A DNA stretch of 64,000 nt from Paramarasmius palmivorus (Eukaryota; Basidiomycota; Agaricomycetes; Agaricales; Marasmiaceae). The notes below the pieces were generated by a model, which saw only the letters and a list, made by a program, of their open reading frames with translations, did no database searches and had not been told where the DNA came from. Made by a program: the position numbers and the translations under genes. Below, in pieces: positions 10,752-21,724 of this stretch. Positions within the stretch are counted from its first letter, which is position 1, and the number at the start of each line of letters is the position of its first letter. The stretch is from contig JAYKXP010000005.1 in assembly GCA_037176845.1 (NCBI GenBank), positions 620,001 to 684,000 on the forward strand, written 5' to 3'.

Positions 10752-11374
10752 ATGACACCAAGAGCTTGACAGATTTTCAAACGTTATGACTTTGATTGTA
10801 CCACAAGCCCCCAAAACCACGGGCATTGCAGCTCTATGATGGGATTCTCGTGCGTCTTCTCCGTGAAAGTTGCGAGTGTTAGTGCGAATGTTCCAAGGAG
10901 AATGGTGACGACCATGGGATCCTTATGTATGGGGTGAGCCCTAGCAAAGTAAATGACCAATATTTGACTGCTGGCGCGTCGGCCAGTGCCTATGGCGAGC
11001 AGAGGGATTGGTAGCGAGAGGTTTCGAATGTTGTATTAGAGAGGGACGTTGAAAATAGTGACTAAAAGATGAGTACTAGGGCATGGGCCACTTTTCAAGC
11101 TCTGTACATATTAGCGTACATTCAGATATTGCTATCTAGTGAACTATCCAGGGCAGGCTACCGAGCGAAGCGACGACGACGGTCATGAAGGAGTATACGG
11201 TATAGGTTCGATTCAAGAAAACATACTTATAACTAGTACTTGAAGGTCCCGACTCGGAAGTTTGCAATGGTTAAGTCATATCATTATATATACATAAGAG
11301 TGCTCTTCATACGAGTCCGAGTCCGATGTCTCCGAGTCAGCCTGAGGGTTCCACAAGTTCTTATCTCCTTCAAC
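10752..11374 (-). other. Intergenic stretch with a minus-strand hydrophobic open frame
   Basis: Between X1 and F2. On the minus strand, 11035 down to 10784 is open and encodes two hydrophobic stretches (LSLPIPLLAIGTG and MVVTILLGTFALTLATF). It could be the last exon or relic of a membrane protein. No upstream exons were identified, so it is not called as a gene. Confidence 0.25.
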
Positions 11375-13117
11375 TCATTGTCCAATGCGCACCTCTAACG
11401 GAAACACAATACAACACTTAACACCCCTTTCAGCCAATTCCTTCGCTCTCTTCTCCAAATCAACAGGGACACAACGGCCCTCGGAGTTGCCACCGTAGCC
11501 CTTATTGAAAGTCAACGAGAGACCCGGAACGAATTCTCCGTGTCTTTCTCTCAACTCCGCCATATTCAAGGCAGATGCTGCAATCTCAGTGAAATTTTCG
11601 TCCGAAGCCGTCGTTCCCTCGTGGATGACCAAGCGTTGGACAGATGGAAGCAGAGGCGATTGTGGATCAGACATTCTAGCGAACAGCTCCACTAAAAATA
11701 GTGGCTCCCTCTTGTCTGCCATTCGCACATCGAGGTCCAACCCAATTAAACTTGGCTGGAGCTCCAAAAGGGAGATAAGAGCGCTCGAGTATGTTTTGGC
11801 ATGGAGTGTCAGCTCTTCGAGGGAACATCCTGAACGTTGGATGAGAGCGCACAAAGCTCCCGAGTCGTTGCGACTGCTATAATCCCGGCCCGCAAAGATC
11901 TTGAGTGAGAAAAGAGAAGGAAGAGACACAGAGGAAAACAAGATATCCAGACTTGCTAGATTCTGGGTGGTCGTTATCGTAAGATTGCGCGTGTGTATGG
12001 AGTGAGGAGTGGGAGGCGGAGGCGGAAGAGTGTCGCGGGGCGAGAAATCGCGGAGGTTCAATGACACGAGTTTTGGGAAGTATGGGAGCTTCTCGAGGAA
12101 CGTCGTATAATCCCTTTGCCCTTCAATTGTCAAGTTACAAAGGTTCTTTGGGAACCTCTCTGGCCAAAACCTTTCGACAGATACGTCAACTAGATTCGGT
12201 GCAACCTTGACTAAATCCCAGAACCACCGATCGCCGTGTGGAGTGCCATGGACTCGATCACTGAAAGTCGTTAGAAGAGGCAGTCCTTGGGGTCGAAATG
12301 GTTCAGGAATGACACCAATCAGAACGTCCGTATCGAACCCGTAATAAAACTCTTTGCAATGGTATAGCTCCTTCACCACAGAACAAGCCACATTATATCC
12401 CACTTGCCCAGTATATTCATCCTCTATGATCCCCTCAATACTTTTGTAATACGACGTCATAGAAGAATGCTGCGCGAGGGAGACCTTCAAAGGATACTGT
12501 GCCGAATGTTGGAGGTATAGATCAACCAAATCTCCATGCCTCTCCTCCATCTTGGTGACGTCGAGACGGAGAGACGACCACAACGAAGGTGATGCGACGA
12601 CAACATTTCTCCAGTGGCAACAGACATGAGATAAGGAAAGAGTGGGTGCATTGGTGATCTTGTGAAAAGGCGTGTCCGAGTCCCCTTCACACTGCTGGCA
12701 GTGCCAGCAGTCACTGGGACAGTCACAACAGCCGCCGTCTGAATCAACCTCGGAGCTGATGTCAAGGGAATACTGGTTTCCATCATCTCCAAAGCATACG
12801 TGCGCAAATATCTCTTTCAACACCTCGACAGGGAATTTCCGAATGGGAGCTCTCCAGCTTCTTCGTCTCTGAATCTCTTTACAGAGAGCATCTCTGCGGT
12901 TCTTGAGTTCCTTGAGAATGCCCTGAACATGCTTGATAGTTTGCTCCAACTGGTTCAAGTCCGACTTTTCTGCCTTGATCAAACGTTGTATTTGGGATCT
13001 TTCGGATGGAGACGGTAGAACATTTGATCTCAGAATCTGGATCTCAACTCTGGGATGGCGCGATTGGGGCGTGTCGTCGAGTTGAAATGGTGTGTTGCAT
13101 TTTTGGCAGAGTAGCAT
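11375..13117 (-). CDS. F-box-like protein F2
   Basis: A single coding exon of 580 residues starting MLLCQKCNTPF. It continues with HPRVEIQILRSNVLPS, a coiled coil (about residues 45-85), then the F-box-like core APIRKFPVEVLKEIFAHVCFGD. The inter-helix loop is exceptionally cysteine-rich (CCDC, CWHCQQC), which could bind zinc. LSHVCCHWRNVVVASPSLWSSL completes the F-box, and the C-terminal ~400 residues are leucine-rich. A leader intron (donor GTAAGT near 13192, acceptor AAACAG just 5' of the ATG) is predicted in the 5' UTR. The conserved CGGTACCGTGAC element is upstream at 13237-13248. Presumed SCF substrate receptor; substrate unknown. Confidence 0.85.
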   Translation of the reverse strand: MLLCQKCNTPFQLDDTPQSRHPRVEIQILRSNVLPSPSERSQIQRLIKAEKSDLNQLEQTIKHVQGILKELKNRRDALCKEIQRRRSWRAPIRKFPVEVLKEIFAHVCFGDDGNQYSLDISSEVDSDGGCCDCPSDCWHCQQCEGDSDTPFHKITNAPTLSLSHVCCHWRNVVVASPSLWSSLRLDVTKMEERHGDLVDLYLQHSAQYPLKVSLAQHSSMTSYYKSIEGIIEDEYTGQVGYNVACSVVKELYHCKEFYYGFDTDVLIGVIPEPFRPQGLPLLTTFSDRVHGTPHGDRWFWDLVKVAPNLVDVSVERFWPERFPKNLCNLTIEGQRDYTTFLEKLPYFPKLVSLNLRDFSPRDTLPPPPPTPHSIHTRNLTITTTQNLASLDILFSSVSLPSLFSLKIFAGRDYSSRNDSGALCALIQRSGCSLEELTLHAKTYSSALISLLELQPSLIGLDLDVRMADKREPLFLVELFARMSDPQSPLLPSVQRLVIHEGTTASDENFTEIAASALNMAELRERHGEFVPGLSLTFNKGYGGNSEGRCVPVDLEKRAKELAERGVKCCIVFPLEVRIGQ

Positions 13118-13236
13118 GGTGCTGTACTGTTTAGTCTTTCTTCTCCTCAGAATGGTGATTTTAGACGTAGATGAAAGGAGGAGAACTTACTGTTCGTGTT
13201 TTGGTGGTGATGGTTGTGTTGTAAACTAGGGAAGCC

Positions 13237-13248
13237 CGGTACCGTGAC
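13237..13248 (-). promoter_or_regulatory. Shared upstream element GTCACGGTACCG of the F-box array
   Basis: A near-identical element with a palindromic GGTACC core lies a fixed short distance 5' of the leader intron in seven members. Positions are 13237-13248 (F2), 19465-19476 (F4), 21830-21841 (F5, CAGTACCG), 30274-30281 (F7, CAGTACCG), 32431-32442 (F8), 34683-34694 (F9) and 36839-36850 (F10). In several copies GACGCG or ACGCGCG sits directly upstream. It could be a promoter element or simply shared ancestry in recent duplicates. Confidence 0.45.
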
Positions 13249-13584
13249 TCCTAGCCTGGCAGCGCGTCTGACTCTGACGGCCCCGTTGCACCGTGTTTTG
13301 GTCAGCGGCCTGAATCATGCCGAAGCGTCGCGAATACTTGCGCAAGCAGCAAACAAGTAATGCTCTTGCCCCTCCAATGCTTAAAAGACGCACTTGAGCG
13401 CCAAGGTCTGTGCCCTTCATCCGTTTTAAAGGTAATTCTGTAAAGTACTGTACACATAACAAGGTTCGAAAGGAGTCGCGTGGTAAGTAATGCCAATATC
13501 ATATACACCAAAAAAAACTAGTAGTAACCAAAAACAGTTCTGATCAGAGTACTCAATGTCGTCCTCGTCGGATATCTCAGGGTG

Positions 13585-15314
13585 TTACGAGTTGCTATTC
13601 TCGGCGTTTCCCTTGAGCCAATTCCCAATGCGCAACTCCAACGGAAACACGATACGACACTCGACACCTCTTTCAGTCAACTCCTTCGCTCTCTTTGCCA
13701 GATCAGCAGGTAGACAATGGCCCTTGGGTTTGCCATCATAGCCTTTGTCGAAGGTCAACGAGATATTCGGAACGAATTCTCCTTTTCTTTCTCTCAATTC
13801 CACCATATCCAAAGCAGAGGCTACGGTCTCAGTGAACCTTTTGTACGAAGGCTCCACTCTCCCGTGGACCTCCAAGCGTTGGATGCATGGAAGTAGAGAC
13901 GACTGTGAGCAAAACACTCCGGAGAATAGGTCCGCCAGTGGCACCGCCACTCCGAGCTTTAGCCCGACCAAACCTGGCTGGAGCTCCAAAAGAGAGATAA
14001 GATCACTGCTCGAGTATGATCCAATATGGAGCGTCAGCTCTTTGAGCGAACATCCTGAGCGTTGGATGAGGGCGCGTAAAGCTCCCAAATTGCTTGTTCC
14101 TTCAATGTAGATAGAGTTCTCAATCGTGAGTGAGGAAAGAAAGGGCAAAGACACAGAGGAAAACAAGAGGTCTAAACTCGATAGAATGCTGACGCGCGTG
14201 ATCGTAAGATTACGGGTGTGTATGGGATGAGGAGTGGCAGGCGGAGGTGGCAGACGACGTTGATCGTCCCAGGGCGAAAAATTGTCGAGATTCAACGACA
14301 CGAGGTTTGGCAGCTGAGGAAGCGTTTTGAGGAATGGCGTATATTCTCTTTCTCCCCTAATCGTCAAGTTGCGAAGATTCTTGGGGAAGCTATCCGGCCT
14401 AAACCGACAGTCACGTCGACTAGGTTTGGTGCGACCTTGACCAAATCCCACAGCCATCTACCATAGCGAGGATCCACATCTCCGAGTCGATCACTGAAAC
14501 TCGTGAGAAGAGGTAGTGCTTTCGGTTGAGATGCTTTGTCGATGAGGCGAATCATGTTATACTTGTCGGAGTCGTAATGGAATTCTCTGCAACGGTATAG
14601 CTCCTTCACGACAGAACAAAGCACTTCGGTTCCCGTCTCTCCGAAATCATATCCACCATCATCACCCTCAACAAGGGCGATTTTCAACGGATACTGAGCC
14701 GAACGTTGGAGGTACAAGTCAACCAAATCTGCGTGCTCCTCATCTATGCAGTCGACATCAAGACGGAGTGATGCCCACAGTGAAGGCGTGCTAATCGTAA
14801 CGCTCCTCCAATGAGCACAGACATGAGATAATAAAATAGGTGTCGCAACCGTGATCTTGCCAGGAATCGGTGACTCGCGATGTCGGCACAAGTCGATGCT
14901 TCCACAGGAGTCGCAATATTCGTCCTCGGCCTGGGAACTAATGTCAAGGAAATACTTGAACTTTCCGTCGTCCTGTAAGCCTGACTCGCATACGTGCGTG
15001 AAGATTTCCTTCAAAACCTCGACAGGAAGCCTCCGAATGGGTGCTAACCAACTCTTCCGGAGTTGACTCGCTTGGCGGAGGGTATCTCTGCGGTTTTCGA
15101 GTTCCTTGAGAGTGTCCTGAACACTCGTGATGGTCTCCTCCAACTGCTCCAACTCCAACCTCTCTGCGCTTTCCAGAGCTTGCATTTGGGATAATTCTAG
15201 GCGAGGCGGTAGGAAATTCGAACGCAGAGCTTGGATGATATCGACTGATCTGGGACCATGCTGAGACGGTGGCATATTGAAACATGGAGTTTGGCACTTT
15301 TGGCAGAGAAGCAT
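13585..15314 (-). pseudogene. F-box-like protein F3, frameshifted
   Basis: Two overlapping frames make up one F-box gene. The first (15314 to about 14406) encodes MLLCQKCQTPC, PRSVDIIQALRSNFLPP, the coiled coil, APIRRLPVEVLKEIFTHVC and the leucine-rich region up to APNLVDVTV. The second, from about 14405 down to 13585, resumes at RPDSFPKNLRNLTI. Compared with its close relative F6, four bases (GAAC) are missing at about 14405, which breaks the frame. No GT-AG intron there would restore it. The rest is intact to LELRIGNWLKGNAENSNS, so inactivation looks recent, or the sequence carries an assembly error. Its leader intron and upstream sequence match F6 rather than the other members. Confidence 0.8.
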
Positions 15315-17586
15315 GGCGAGGTGGATGGTGTGTTGTATGTTTTCCTACAGAATACTTATTGACGAAGAAGACTGGAACAAAAGAAACAAGCATACCTTTT
15401 CGTGTAGAATGGTGGTGATAGTCGCGAGCTAAGAGCAGACCCCGGCGCTTAGGGTAGTGTCGCACAACTTGCAAATTAAACAATTCACGAAACGCACGTG
15501 AAAGAAATCACATGTTCACTATTATAAACTCATTTACACAAACGTCTCCTCAATACCTACATCTACTCATCACAGGCCGACATCCAACACCCCTGGCGAT
15601 GACGCCTTCAGGAAACGACCACGCCCCACCCATACCTCGTACCTCTGAGCTTAATACAAGCTTAATATCCAAACCTAAGCATTGAGCGCTGAGCCCTAAG
15701 CCCTAACATAGTGCAAAAGCATCTGTTTGGACTCTGGCTCTGAGCTCTGAGCTCAACATAAGCTAGTAGACCTCTTGGATAGTTGACCCGAGATGGTAGC
15801 GTCGCGTTGTAGTCCTTGAAGCTTGAACGCTGAACGTTGAACAGGGAATGTGACGCTCCCAGCGCTCGCGTATGTACCCCAAATTCCATTGTCCGATCAT
15901 ATATGCACCTCCAAAAACCCGAGCCGCCTAACACGCTTGAATCGATAGAGGTCCGACGGGTTTGGATTTGAGAGCCAGTCTCGACTCTCGAGAAGCCCGC
16001 GCCTTTCGCTACAATGTAGATAGGTTCAGCTCCCCGTGGTTAGGAAGCATGATTGGGGTGTCACGTCGAACACAAGTGTCGGCTGGGTGAGAGCTGAGCA
16101 TCACCGTTCATCAGGCGTCAGACCCCGTCTTCGCCATGAAGACCTCCGACTCTGAATGACTGGTGCCGGTCTCGAATAAGTAGGAGATGGTGGTGACTGG
16201 AAACAAGATCCAAGCCTGGTAAAGCTTTATGTTGTAATCCTTGAAAGCTTGACTTTGGAGAAGGAAGTGTCTTCGCGCGGACCGCTCAACTCCAGGACAC
16301 GAAGATGCCAAACTTCCATTGAATGTCACCTCCATCGTACCTCAACATCCTAAACCCGAGCCAGAAGTCTGAAGCTGAGGGTATAACAAACGATATCGAC
16401 TCTTGGAAACCGAGAAGGCTGGTTGAACATCCTCTTGAGCTTTAAACCTCGCCCTTCACACCTCCACTGTCGCGATGATCGGGGACTTTCTGCCAGTCTT
16501 TTGGAGCTGTACATGTACAGGAGAAGGTGCGGCTCGGGCGTTCAGAGCGTTCGGAATGTTTAGTCACTGGACGTGTTGGCCTAACGTCGGAGATTGACAA
16601 CCTGACAACCTGAGAGATAGCGCAGCCGCTCCATGTGTGCTGGATGTATCGACATTCGATACTCGCTGGTTTGGAGAAGAGTAATGCATAGGTGTTATGT
16701 CGTATTGCCTGAGATGGAGGTGGGGGTGGATCATCAAAGTAGTTAGGGTCAGTCGATGTAATAGAGGAGTAACGACGTACCATAGCCCAGTCGTCCTCTA
16801 AGCGAGGTCTGATATTAACGGGTTATGCCTCCTGCGCCAGGGATTGGTAAAAAGGCATGGCTGTGGACCGCTGCAAGACACGAGCTGAACAGACAAGTGC
16901 TTAGTGATGTGCCTGGTTTTGTGGAAGTTGAGGTGGAAGTTGAGGTGGAGTATTAGTTAGGGCCACCGGTCACAGTAACGACGTACATACGTATTTCGCG
17001 TCCTACAAGACACGAGGCGGCGAGCGTTATCCTAGAGTTGTCGGAAGTGATAGAATTGAAATGTTGATATTGCGGTAACGTTCTTGGTCAACTTGGTCAT
17101 TGAACTGAGCAAAGGCTTCATCGACTGGTGAGTGAGCGAATGAATGAAAATTCACCCTTAGTACCGTTATCTCCCTAAACAACCTGAAGATTAAGAAGGC
17201 TAGGTGGTAGTCCGCTCACAAAAAAGACAAGCGCCGTACACCGCGCCTAATTCGCGATGTGACATGTCGAATCGATGTCCCGGTAGATGACAGATCAAAA
17301 ATCGACCTCTTCTCGATAGGGAAAGTCACCGCTCGCGGAGCTGAGGGCCATATCCCAGCCATTTCTATGAATTTCGGAAAAATGAAAACATAGCTAAGTT
17401 CGTTCTCTATTACTTGGCTCACTTCATACGGTGCTACGTTCAAGTTGAATACTAGGCAAATGTCGAGTTCAGAATTAATGTGGGAAAAAGAGGTCCTCAG
17501 TTACAAGTGCCGTGAGTTGCTCCAGACGCTGCGCACAGTACTTTGATCGACTGCTATCAAAGTGTTGGCAGTATCTGGGTTCGAGA
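15315..17586. repeat. Intergenic region containing a diverged copy of the RIB5/F6 spacer
   Basis: About 2.3 kb without a credible gene. From about 16120 to 17340 it matches, in the same order, the spacer 25570-26330 between F6 and RIB5. Shared landmarks are AATAAGTAGGAGATGGTGG, GTGTTGGCCTAACGT, TATTGCCTGAGATGGA and AGGTGGTAGTCCGCTCAC. The match stops just short of where the RIB5 start would lie. This indicates that F3 and its upstream flank were duplicated together with F6. Confidence 0.65.
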
Positions 17587-19332
17587 CTACAATGGAGGAG
17601 TAGAGAATGAGACGCAACACTTGACACCCCTTGCATTCAGCCCTTCCACTCTCTTTTCTAGATCAACGGGCAGGGTATACGGCCTCTTGACATTCTTGTA
17701 TGATATGCGGACACGATCAAAATCCAACGTCAATGAGATATCCGAACCTGCACCGGATCCCCCATGCCCGACCCTCAATTCCACCATATCCAATGCAGAT
17801 TCTACGATCTTGAACCGCTCATTAATGCCGTAATCTGAGGCACTGACCACCACCTCGCGAATATCCAAGTGTTGAATACGTGGAATCAGAGGTGACTGTG
17901 GGTCAGGCAATGACAGTCTAGTGAACAGGTCTGCCAAAACCAGCGGCTCTTCCAAGTCCGCCGGTGAGGCCTTGTGTGGTACTCTGACTTCGAGTTTTAG
18001 CCTAACCAAACTCGGCTGGAGCTCCAAAAGAGAGATAAGAGCACCACTCGAGTATCCCTGGATATCAAGTGTCAGCTCCTTGAGGGAACATCCTGAACGT
18101 TGGATGAGAGCACGTAAAGCTCCCAAATTGTAGGTAACAGGGTCAAACGCGGGGCCATTGGTAGAGATGTCGAGTGAAGAAAGAATAGGTAGAGACACGG
18201 AAGAAAACAAGGGGTCTAAACCCGATAGTGTCATGCTACTCGTGATCACAAGATCGCGGGTGTATATGGGGTAAGGAGTGAGCGGGGTACCGTACCGCGG
18301 CGAAAAATCGTCGAGGTTCAACGACACGAGTTTCGGCAATCGGGGAATCATTTGGAGGAACGGGGTGTAGCTAAGTTTTTGTTCCCTGATTGTCAAGCTG
18401 CGAAGGTTCTTGGGGAAGCTATCCCGGCCAGTGAACCATGTAACAGACACGTCGACTAGGTTTGGTGCAACCTTGACCAAATCCCACAGCCATCCGTCAT
18501 CATCACCTAGGTGTGGATCGGCTCGATCGCTAAAGGTTGTTAAAAGTGGTAATGCTTGGGGTTGAAATGGTTTGTCGATGAGGTTGATCAGGTAATATAC
18601 GTCGGCTTCGTAATGGAATTCTTTGCAACGGTATAGCTCCTTCACCACAGCACAAAGCACATCGAATCCCGTCTCTCCAATATCGTCGTCTCCATCATCA
18701 CCATCTACAAGGGCAACCTTCAACGGATACTGAGCCGAACGTTGGAGGTACAAGTCAACCAAATCCGCGTGCCCCTCGTCTATATTACCCATGACGTCAA
18801 GACTGAGGGATGCCCACAGTGAAGGCGTGCCGACTGCAACACTTCTCCAATGTGAACAGACTTGAGATACCGAAAACGGGGTCGCGATCGTGATCTTCCG
18901 TGGGTTCTGCACCTCGCAATGTGGGGTTCCACAGGATTCGCAATCATCTTCCGACTCGATCTCCTTGCTAACGTCAAGAGAAAATCGGTCTCGACCATTC
19001 CCCAAGGATACGTTTTTGAATACTGTTTGCAACACCTCGACAGGAAGCCTCCGAATGGGGGCAAAGAAACTCTCCCGCCTTTGGATCTCTTGACGGAGAG
19101 TATCTTTACGGTTTTGGAGTTCCCTGAGAGTGTCCTGAACACACTTGATAGTCTCCTCCAAGTGCTCCAAATCCGACTTTTCTGCCCTTGCCAGAGCTTT
19201 TATCTGGGATACAACCCGGAGAGATGGTAGGAAATTGGAGCGCAGAGCTTGCATATCAGCTCTAGGATGATGCGGTTGGCTCCAAGGCATGTCGTCGAGA
19301 AATGGTGTGTTGCATTTTCGGCAGAGTAGCAT
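17587..19332 (-). CDS. F-box-like protein F4 (CRKC subtype)
   Basis: A 581-residue protein in one coding exon starting MLLCRKCNTPFLDDM. It has PRADMQALRSNFLPS, a coiled coil (about 45-85), the F-box-like APIRRLPVEVLQTVFKNVSLGN, a CESCGTPHC loop and LSQ-like VCSHWRSVAVGTPSLWASL. The rest is leucine-rich to the C-terminus (GVKCCVSFSTPPL). The frame stays open upstream to 19515, through a predicted leader intron (GTACGTTC donor, GCCAG acceptor). The ATG at 19332 was chosen because all relatives begin with this MLLC motif. It follows F5 by 674 bp on the same strand, the second gene of the duplicated cassette. Likely SCF receptor by family. Confidence 0.85.
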   Translation of the reverse strand: MLLCRKCNTPFLDDMPWSQPHHPRADMQALRSNFLPSLRVVSQIKALARAEKSDLEHLEETIKCVQDTLRELQNRKDTLRQEIQRRESFFAPIRRLPVEVLQTVFKNVSLGNGRDRFSLDVSKEIESEDDCESCGTPHCEVQNPRKITIATPFSVSQVCSHWRSVAVGTPSLWASLSLDVMGNIDEGHADLVDLYLQRSAQYPLKVALVDGDDGDDDIGETGFDVLCAVVKELYRCKEFHYEADVYYLINLIDKPFQPQALPLLTTFSDRADPHLGDDDGWLWDLVKVAPNLVDVSVTWFTGRDSFPKNLRSLTIREQKLSYTPFLQMIPRLPKLVSLNLDDFSPRYGTPLTPYPIYTRDLVITSSMTLSGLDPLFSSVSLPILSSLDISTNGPAFDPVTYNLGALRALIQRSGCSLKELTLDIQGYSSGALISLLELQPSLVRLKLEVRVPHKASPADLEEPLVLADLFTRLSLPDPQSPLIPRIQHLDIREVVVSASDYGINERFKIVESALDMVELRVGHGGSGAGSDISLTLDFDRVRISYKNVKRPYTLPVDLEKRVEGLNARGVKCCVSFSTPPL

Positions 19333-20005
19333 GAGATAGTATATGGATTGCTTTTTAAAGGTCTGGCTACTCTTTTTCAGAATGTTGATTCGAGAGATGG
19401 AAGAGAAAAGAACGTACAGTTGCTCGAGTTTGGTGATAGTGGTGGTTGTAAATGGGAGATGTCTCGGTACCGTGACCACGCGTCTGACTCCCTTACTTAC
19501 CGGCTCCCCCATCATCCCGGGCCCACGTTCTTCATGGGTACCTCACAGTTAGTTCGAGGGGAACTTTCGATGGCTCACTGATCGATTCGAAGATTCGAAT
19601 CTCGAGCAATCAGCCAAGTCGTACCACCTTCAAAATCAGATGCCAACGGCACCACCAAAAGGAAGGAAGGAAAATGACGACCGTTTTCAGGCTAGGTTGG
19701 GTTTGGCCATAACTTCAGACTAAAGCCTTCTAGAAGTGTCCGAGTGTCCAGTACATCAATCGCTCTCAGTGTTCCTAGAGTCTTTCCAAAATATAGGCGC
19801 GCCAGGTTGTGTAAAGTAAAATCATGCTATACTGTATACTGTATTCTACTTCTCTTGCAACGTACGATGAATGATGTCTACATACCAGGTTAACAAGGTC
19901 CCAAGTCACAGCCATAAGTCATGTCATATACAGACCAAGAAACCAAAAAAAAGCACAAACTGGTCAGTAGTAGTCAATGTCGTCCTCGTCGGCTACCTCA
20001 GGGTC

Positions 20006-21724
20006 CTATGAGTTGCTATTCCTCTCGACGTGTCCAAACTTGACCCCATTCCCAATGTGCACCTCCCGGAGAAACACAATCTGACACTGGACACCTCTTT
20101 CATTCAACTCCTTCATTCTCTTTTCCAAATCGACAGGTAAAGAACGGCCCTTGTACCTGCCGGATGTATAGTGGCTATTGAAATCCAATGAGACATCCGG
20201 AACGAACTCTCCTCGTCTTTCTCTCGACGCCACCATATCCAAAGCAGAAATTGCAATCTCGGTGAACCTTTCTTCTGAAACCTTGGCATAGTGGATATCG
20301 AACCGTTGGATACATGGAAGCAGAGACGATTGTGGGTCAGACACTCTGGCGAATAAGTCCACCAGAACCGGCAGCTCCGGCCGCTGGAGGTTCAACGCAA
20401 CTAAGTTTGGTTGGAGCTCCAAAAGGGAGATTAGAGCACTGCTTGGATATGGCCCGACATTGATTGACAACTCCCTGAGGGAACATCCTGAACCTCGGAT
20501 GAGAGTGAGTAAAGGTCCCAAGTCATTGGCTTGATAATCCGCCTGAATCTCGAGTGAAGAAAGGGAAGGGAATGTCACGGAGGAAAACAAGGGTTCCAAC
20601 TGTGAGAGGAGGGTGGTCGTAATTTTGAGATTGTGGGTGTATATGGGGTGAGGACTAGGAACGGTGAGAGGCGAAACCCCGTCCAGGTGTATGGTGCTGT
20701 GGAGATTTAACGATACGAGTTTTGGAAAGTGTGGAAGCCATTCGAAGAGTGACTGGTAACTCCAATTGTCGATAGTCAATTTGTTCAAGTTCTCGGGGAA
20801 GCAGTCGGGTCGAAAGACTTCAACAGACACGTCGGCTAGATTCGGTGCGGCTTTGACCAAATCCCAAAACCATCGGTCACCGTTAGGATTCTTGCTGACT
20901 CGATCACTATAGTTCGTTAGAAGATGCAGTGACTGGGGTCGAAATGGTTCGGGAACGACTCCAATCAGACCATCCGCGTCGGGGTAGTAGTGAAACTCTC
21001 GACAACGGTATAGCTCCTTCACCACAGAACAAACGACATTGCATGCCATCTGCCCAGTATATTCATCATTGATGATCTCCTCGATCTCCTCGTAATGTGC
21101 CTCAATAAAATGATGCATCCCGAGAGAGATCTTCAACGGATACTGCGCCGAATGTCGGAGGTACAAGTCAACCAAATTTGCGTGTTTCTCCTTCATCTTG
21201 ACGACGTCGAGACGGAGAGACGACCACAACGATGGTGATGAGATTGCGACGCTTCTCCAGTGGAAACAGACACGGTATAAGCGATGTGTAGGTGCGATTG
21301 TGATCTTCCTGTACTCGAAGGAATCCTCGGACCCCTCGTCCGATATAATGCCACGCTCCTCCGTTCTAATGTCAAGGGAGAATCCGGTTCGACCATTGCC
21401 CAAGCATACGTTTGTGAATATCTCTGTCAATACGTCGACGGGTAATCTCCGAATGGGGGCTTTCCAGCTCCTCCGCCTTTGAATCTCTTGGCAGAGAACA
21501 TTTCGACGGTTTTGGAGCTCCTTCAGAGTGTCCTGAACACGCTTGATAGTCTCATCCAACCCCTTCAAGTCCACCTTCTCTGCCCTTGCCAGAGCATTCA
21601 TCTGGGATATTACTTGCGGCGACGGTAGAACATTCGACCGCAGGGCTTGCATATCAACTCTGGGATGATGCGGCTTAGGCGTGTCGTCGAGGAATGGTGT
21701 GTTGCATTTTGGGCAGAGTAGCAT
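20006..21724 (-). CDS. F-box-like protein F5 (CPKC subtype)
   Basis: An intact 572-residue protein starting MLLCPKCNTPFLDDT. Coiled coil at about 45-85 (LDETIKRVQDTLKEL), F-box-like core from residue 89 (APIRRLPVDVLTEIFTNVCLGN) and second F-box half VCFHWRSVAISSPSLWSSL. The loop between them has no cysteines (SDEGSEDSFEY), unlike F2, F4 and F9. The C-terminal region is leucine-rich and ends VHIGNGVKFGHVERNSNS. F7 on the opposite strand is its closest relative in the window, so F5 and F7 form the arms of a large inverted repeat. A leader intron with donor GTATGTTCTT ends a few bases before the ATG. First gene of the F5-F4 cassette. Confidence 0.86.
   Translation of the reverse strand: MLLCPKCNTPFLDDTPKPHHPRVDMQALRSNVLPSPQVISQMNALARAEKVDLKGLDETIKRVQDTLKELQNRRNVLCQEIQRRRSWKAPIRRLPVDVLTEIFTNVCLGNGRTGFSLDIRTEERGIISDEGSEDSFEYRKITIAPTHRLYRVCFHWRSVAISSPSLWSSLRLDVVKMKEKHANLVDLYLRHSAQYPLKISLGMHHFIEAHYEEIEEIINDEYTGQMACNVVCSVVKELYRCREFHYYPDADGLIGVVPEPFRPQSLHLLTNYSDRVSKNPNGDRWFWDLVKAAPNLADVSVEVFRPDCFPENLNKLTIDNWSYQSLFEWLPHFPKLVSLNLHSTIHLDGVSPLTVPSPHPIYTHNLKITTTLLSQLEPLFSSVTFPSLSSLEIQADYQANDLGPLLTLIRGSGCSLRELSINVGPYPSSALISLLELQPNLVALNLQRPELPVLVDLFARVSDPQSSLLPCIQRFDIHYAKVSEERFTEIAISALDMVASRERRGEFVPDVSLDFNSHYTSGRYKGRSLPVDLEKRMKELNERGVQCQIVFLREVHIGNGVKFGHVERNSNS

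Noticed and set aside
14364..14457. An intron at the F3 frame change
   Set aside because: The two frames overlap without GT-AG sites that would restore the conserved sequence, and F6 shows the same bases uninterrupted with four extra nucleotides.
19333..19515. Start of F4 at the upstream ATG (19515)
   Set aside because: The extension lies in the predicted leader intron, and all relatives begin at the MLLC-type ATG. It is kept only as a finding about intron retention.
19580..19615. tRNA T-arm-like sequence (GATTCGAATCTC)
   Set aside because: No matching acceptor, D or anticodon stems around it.
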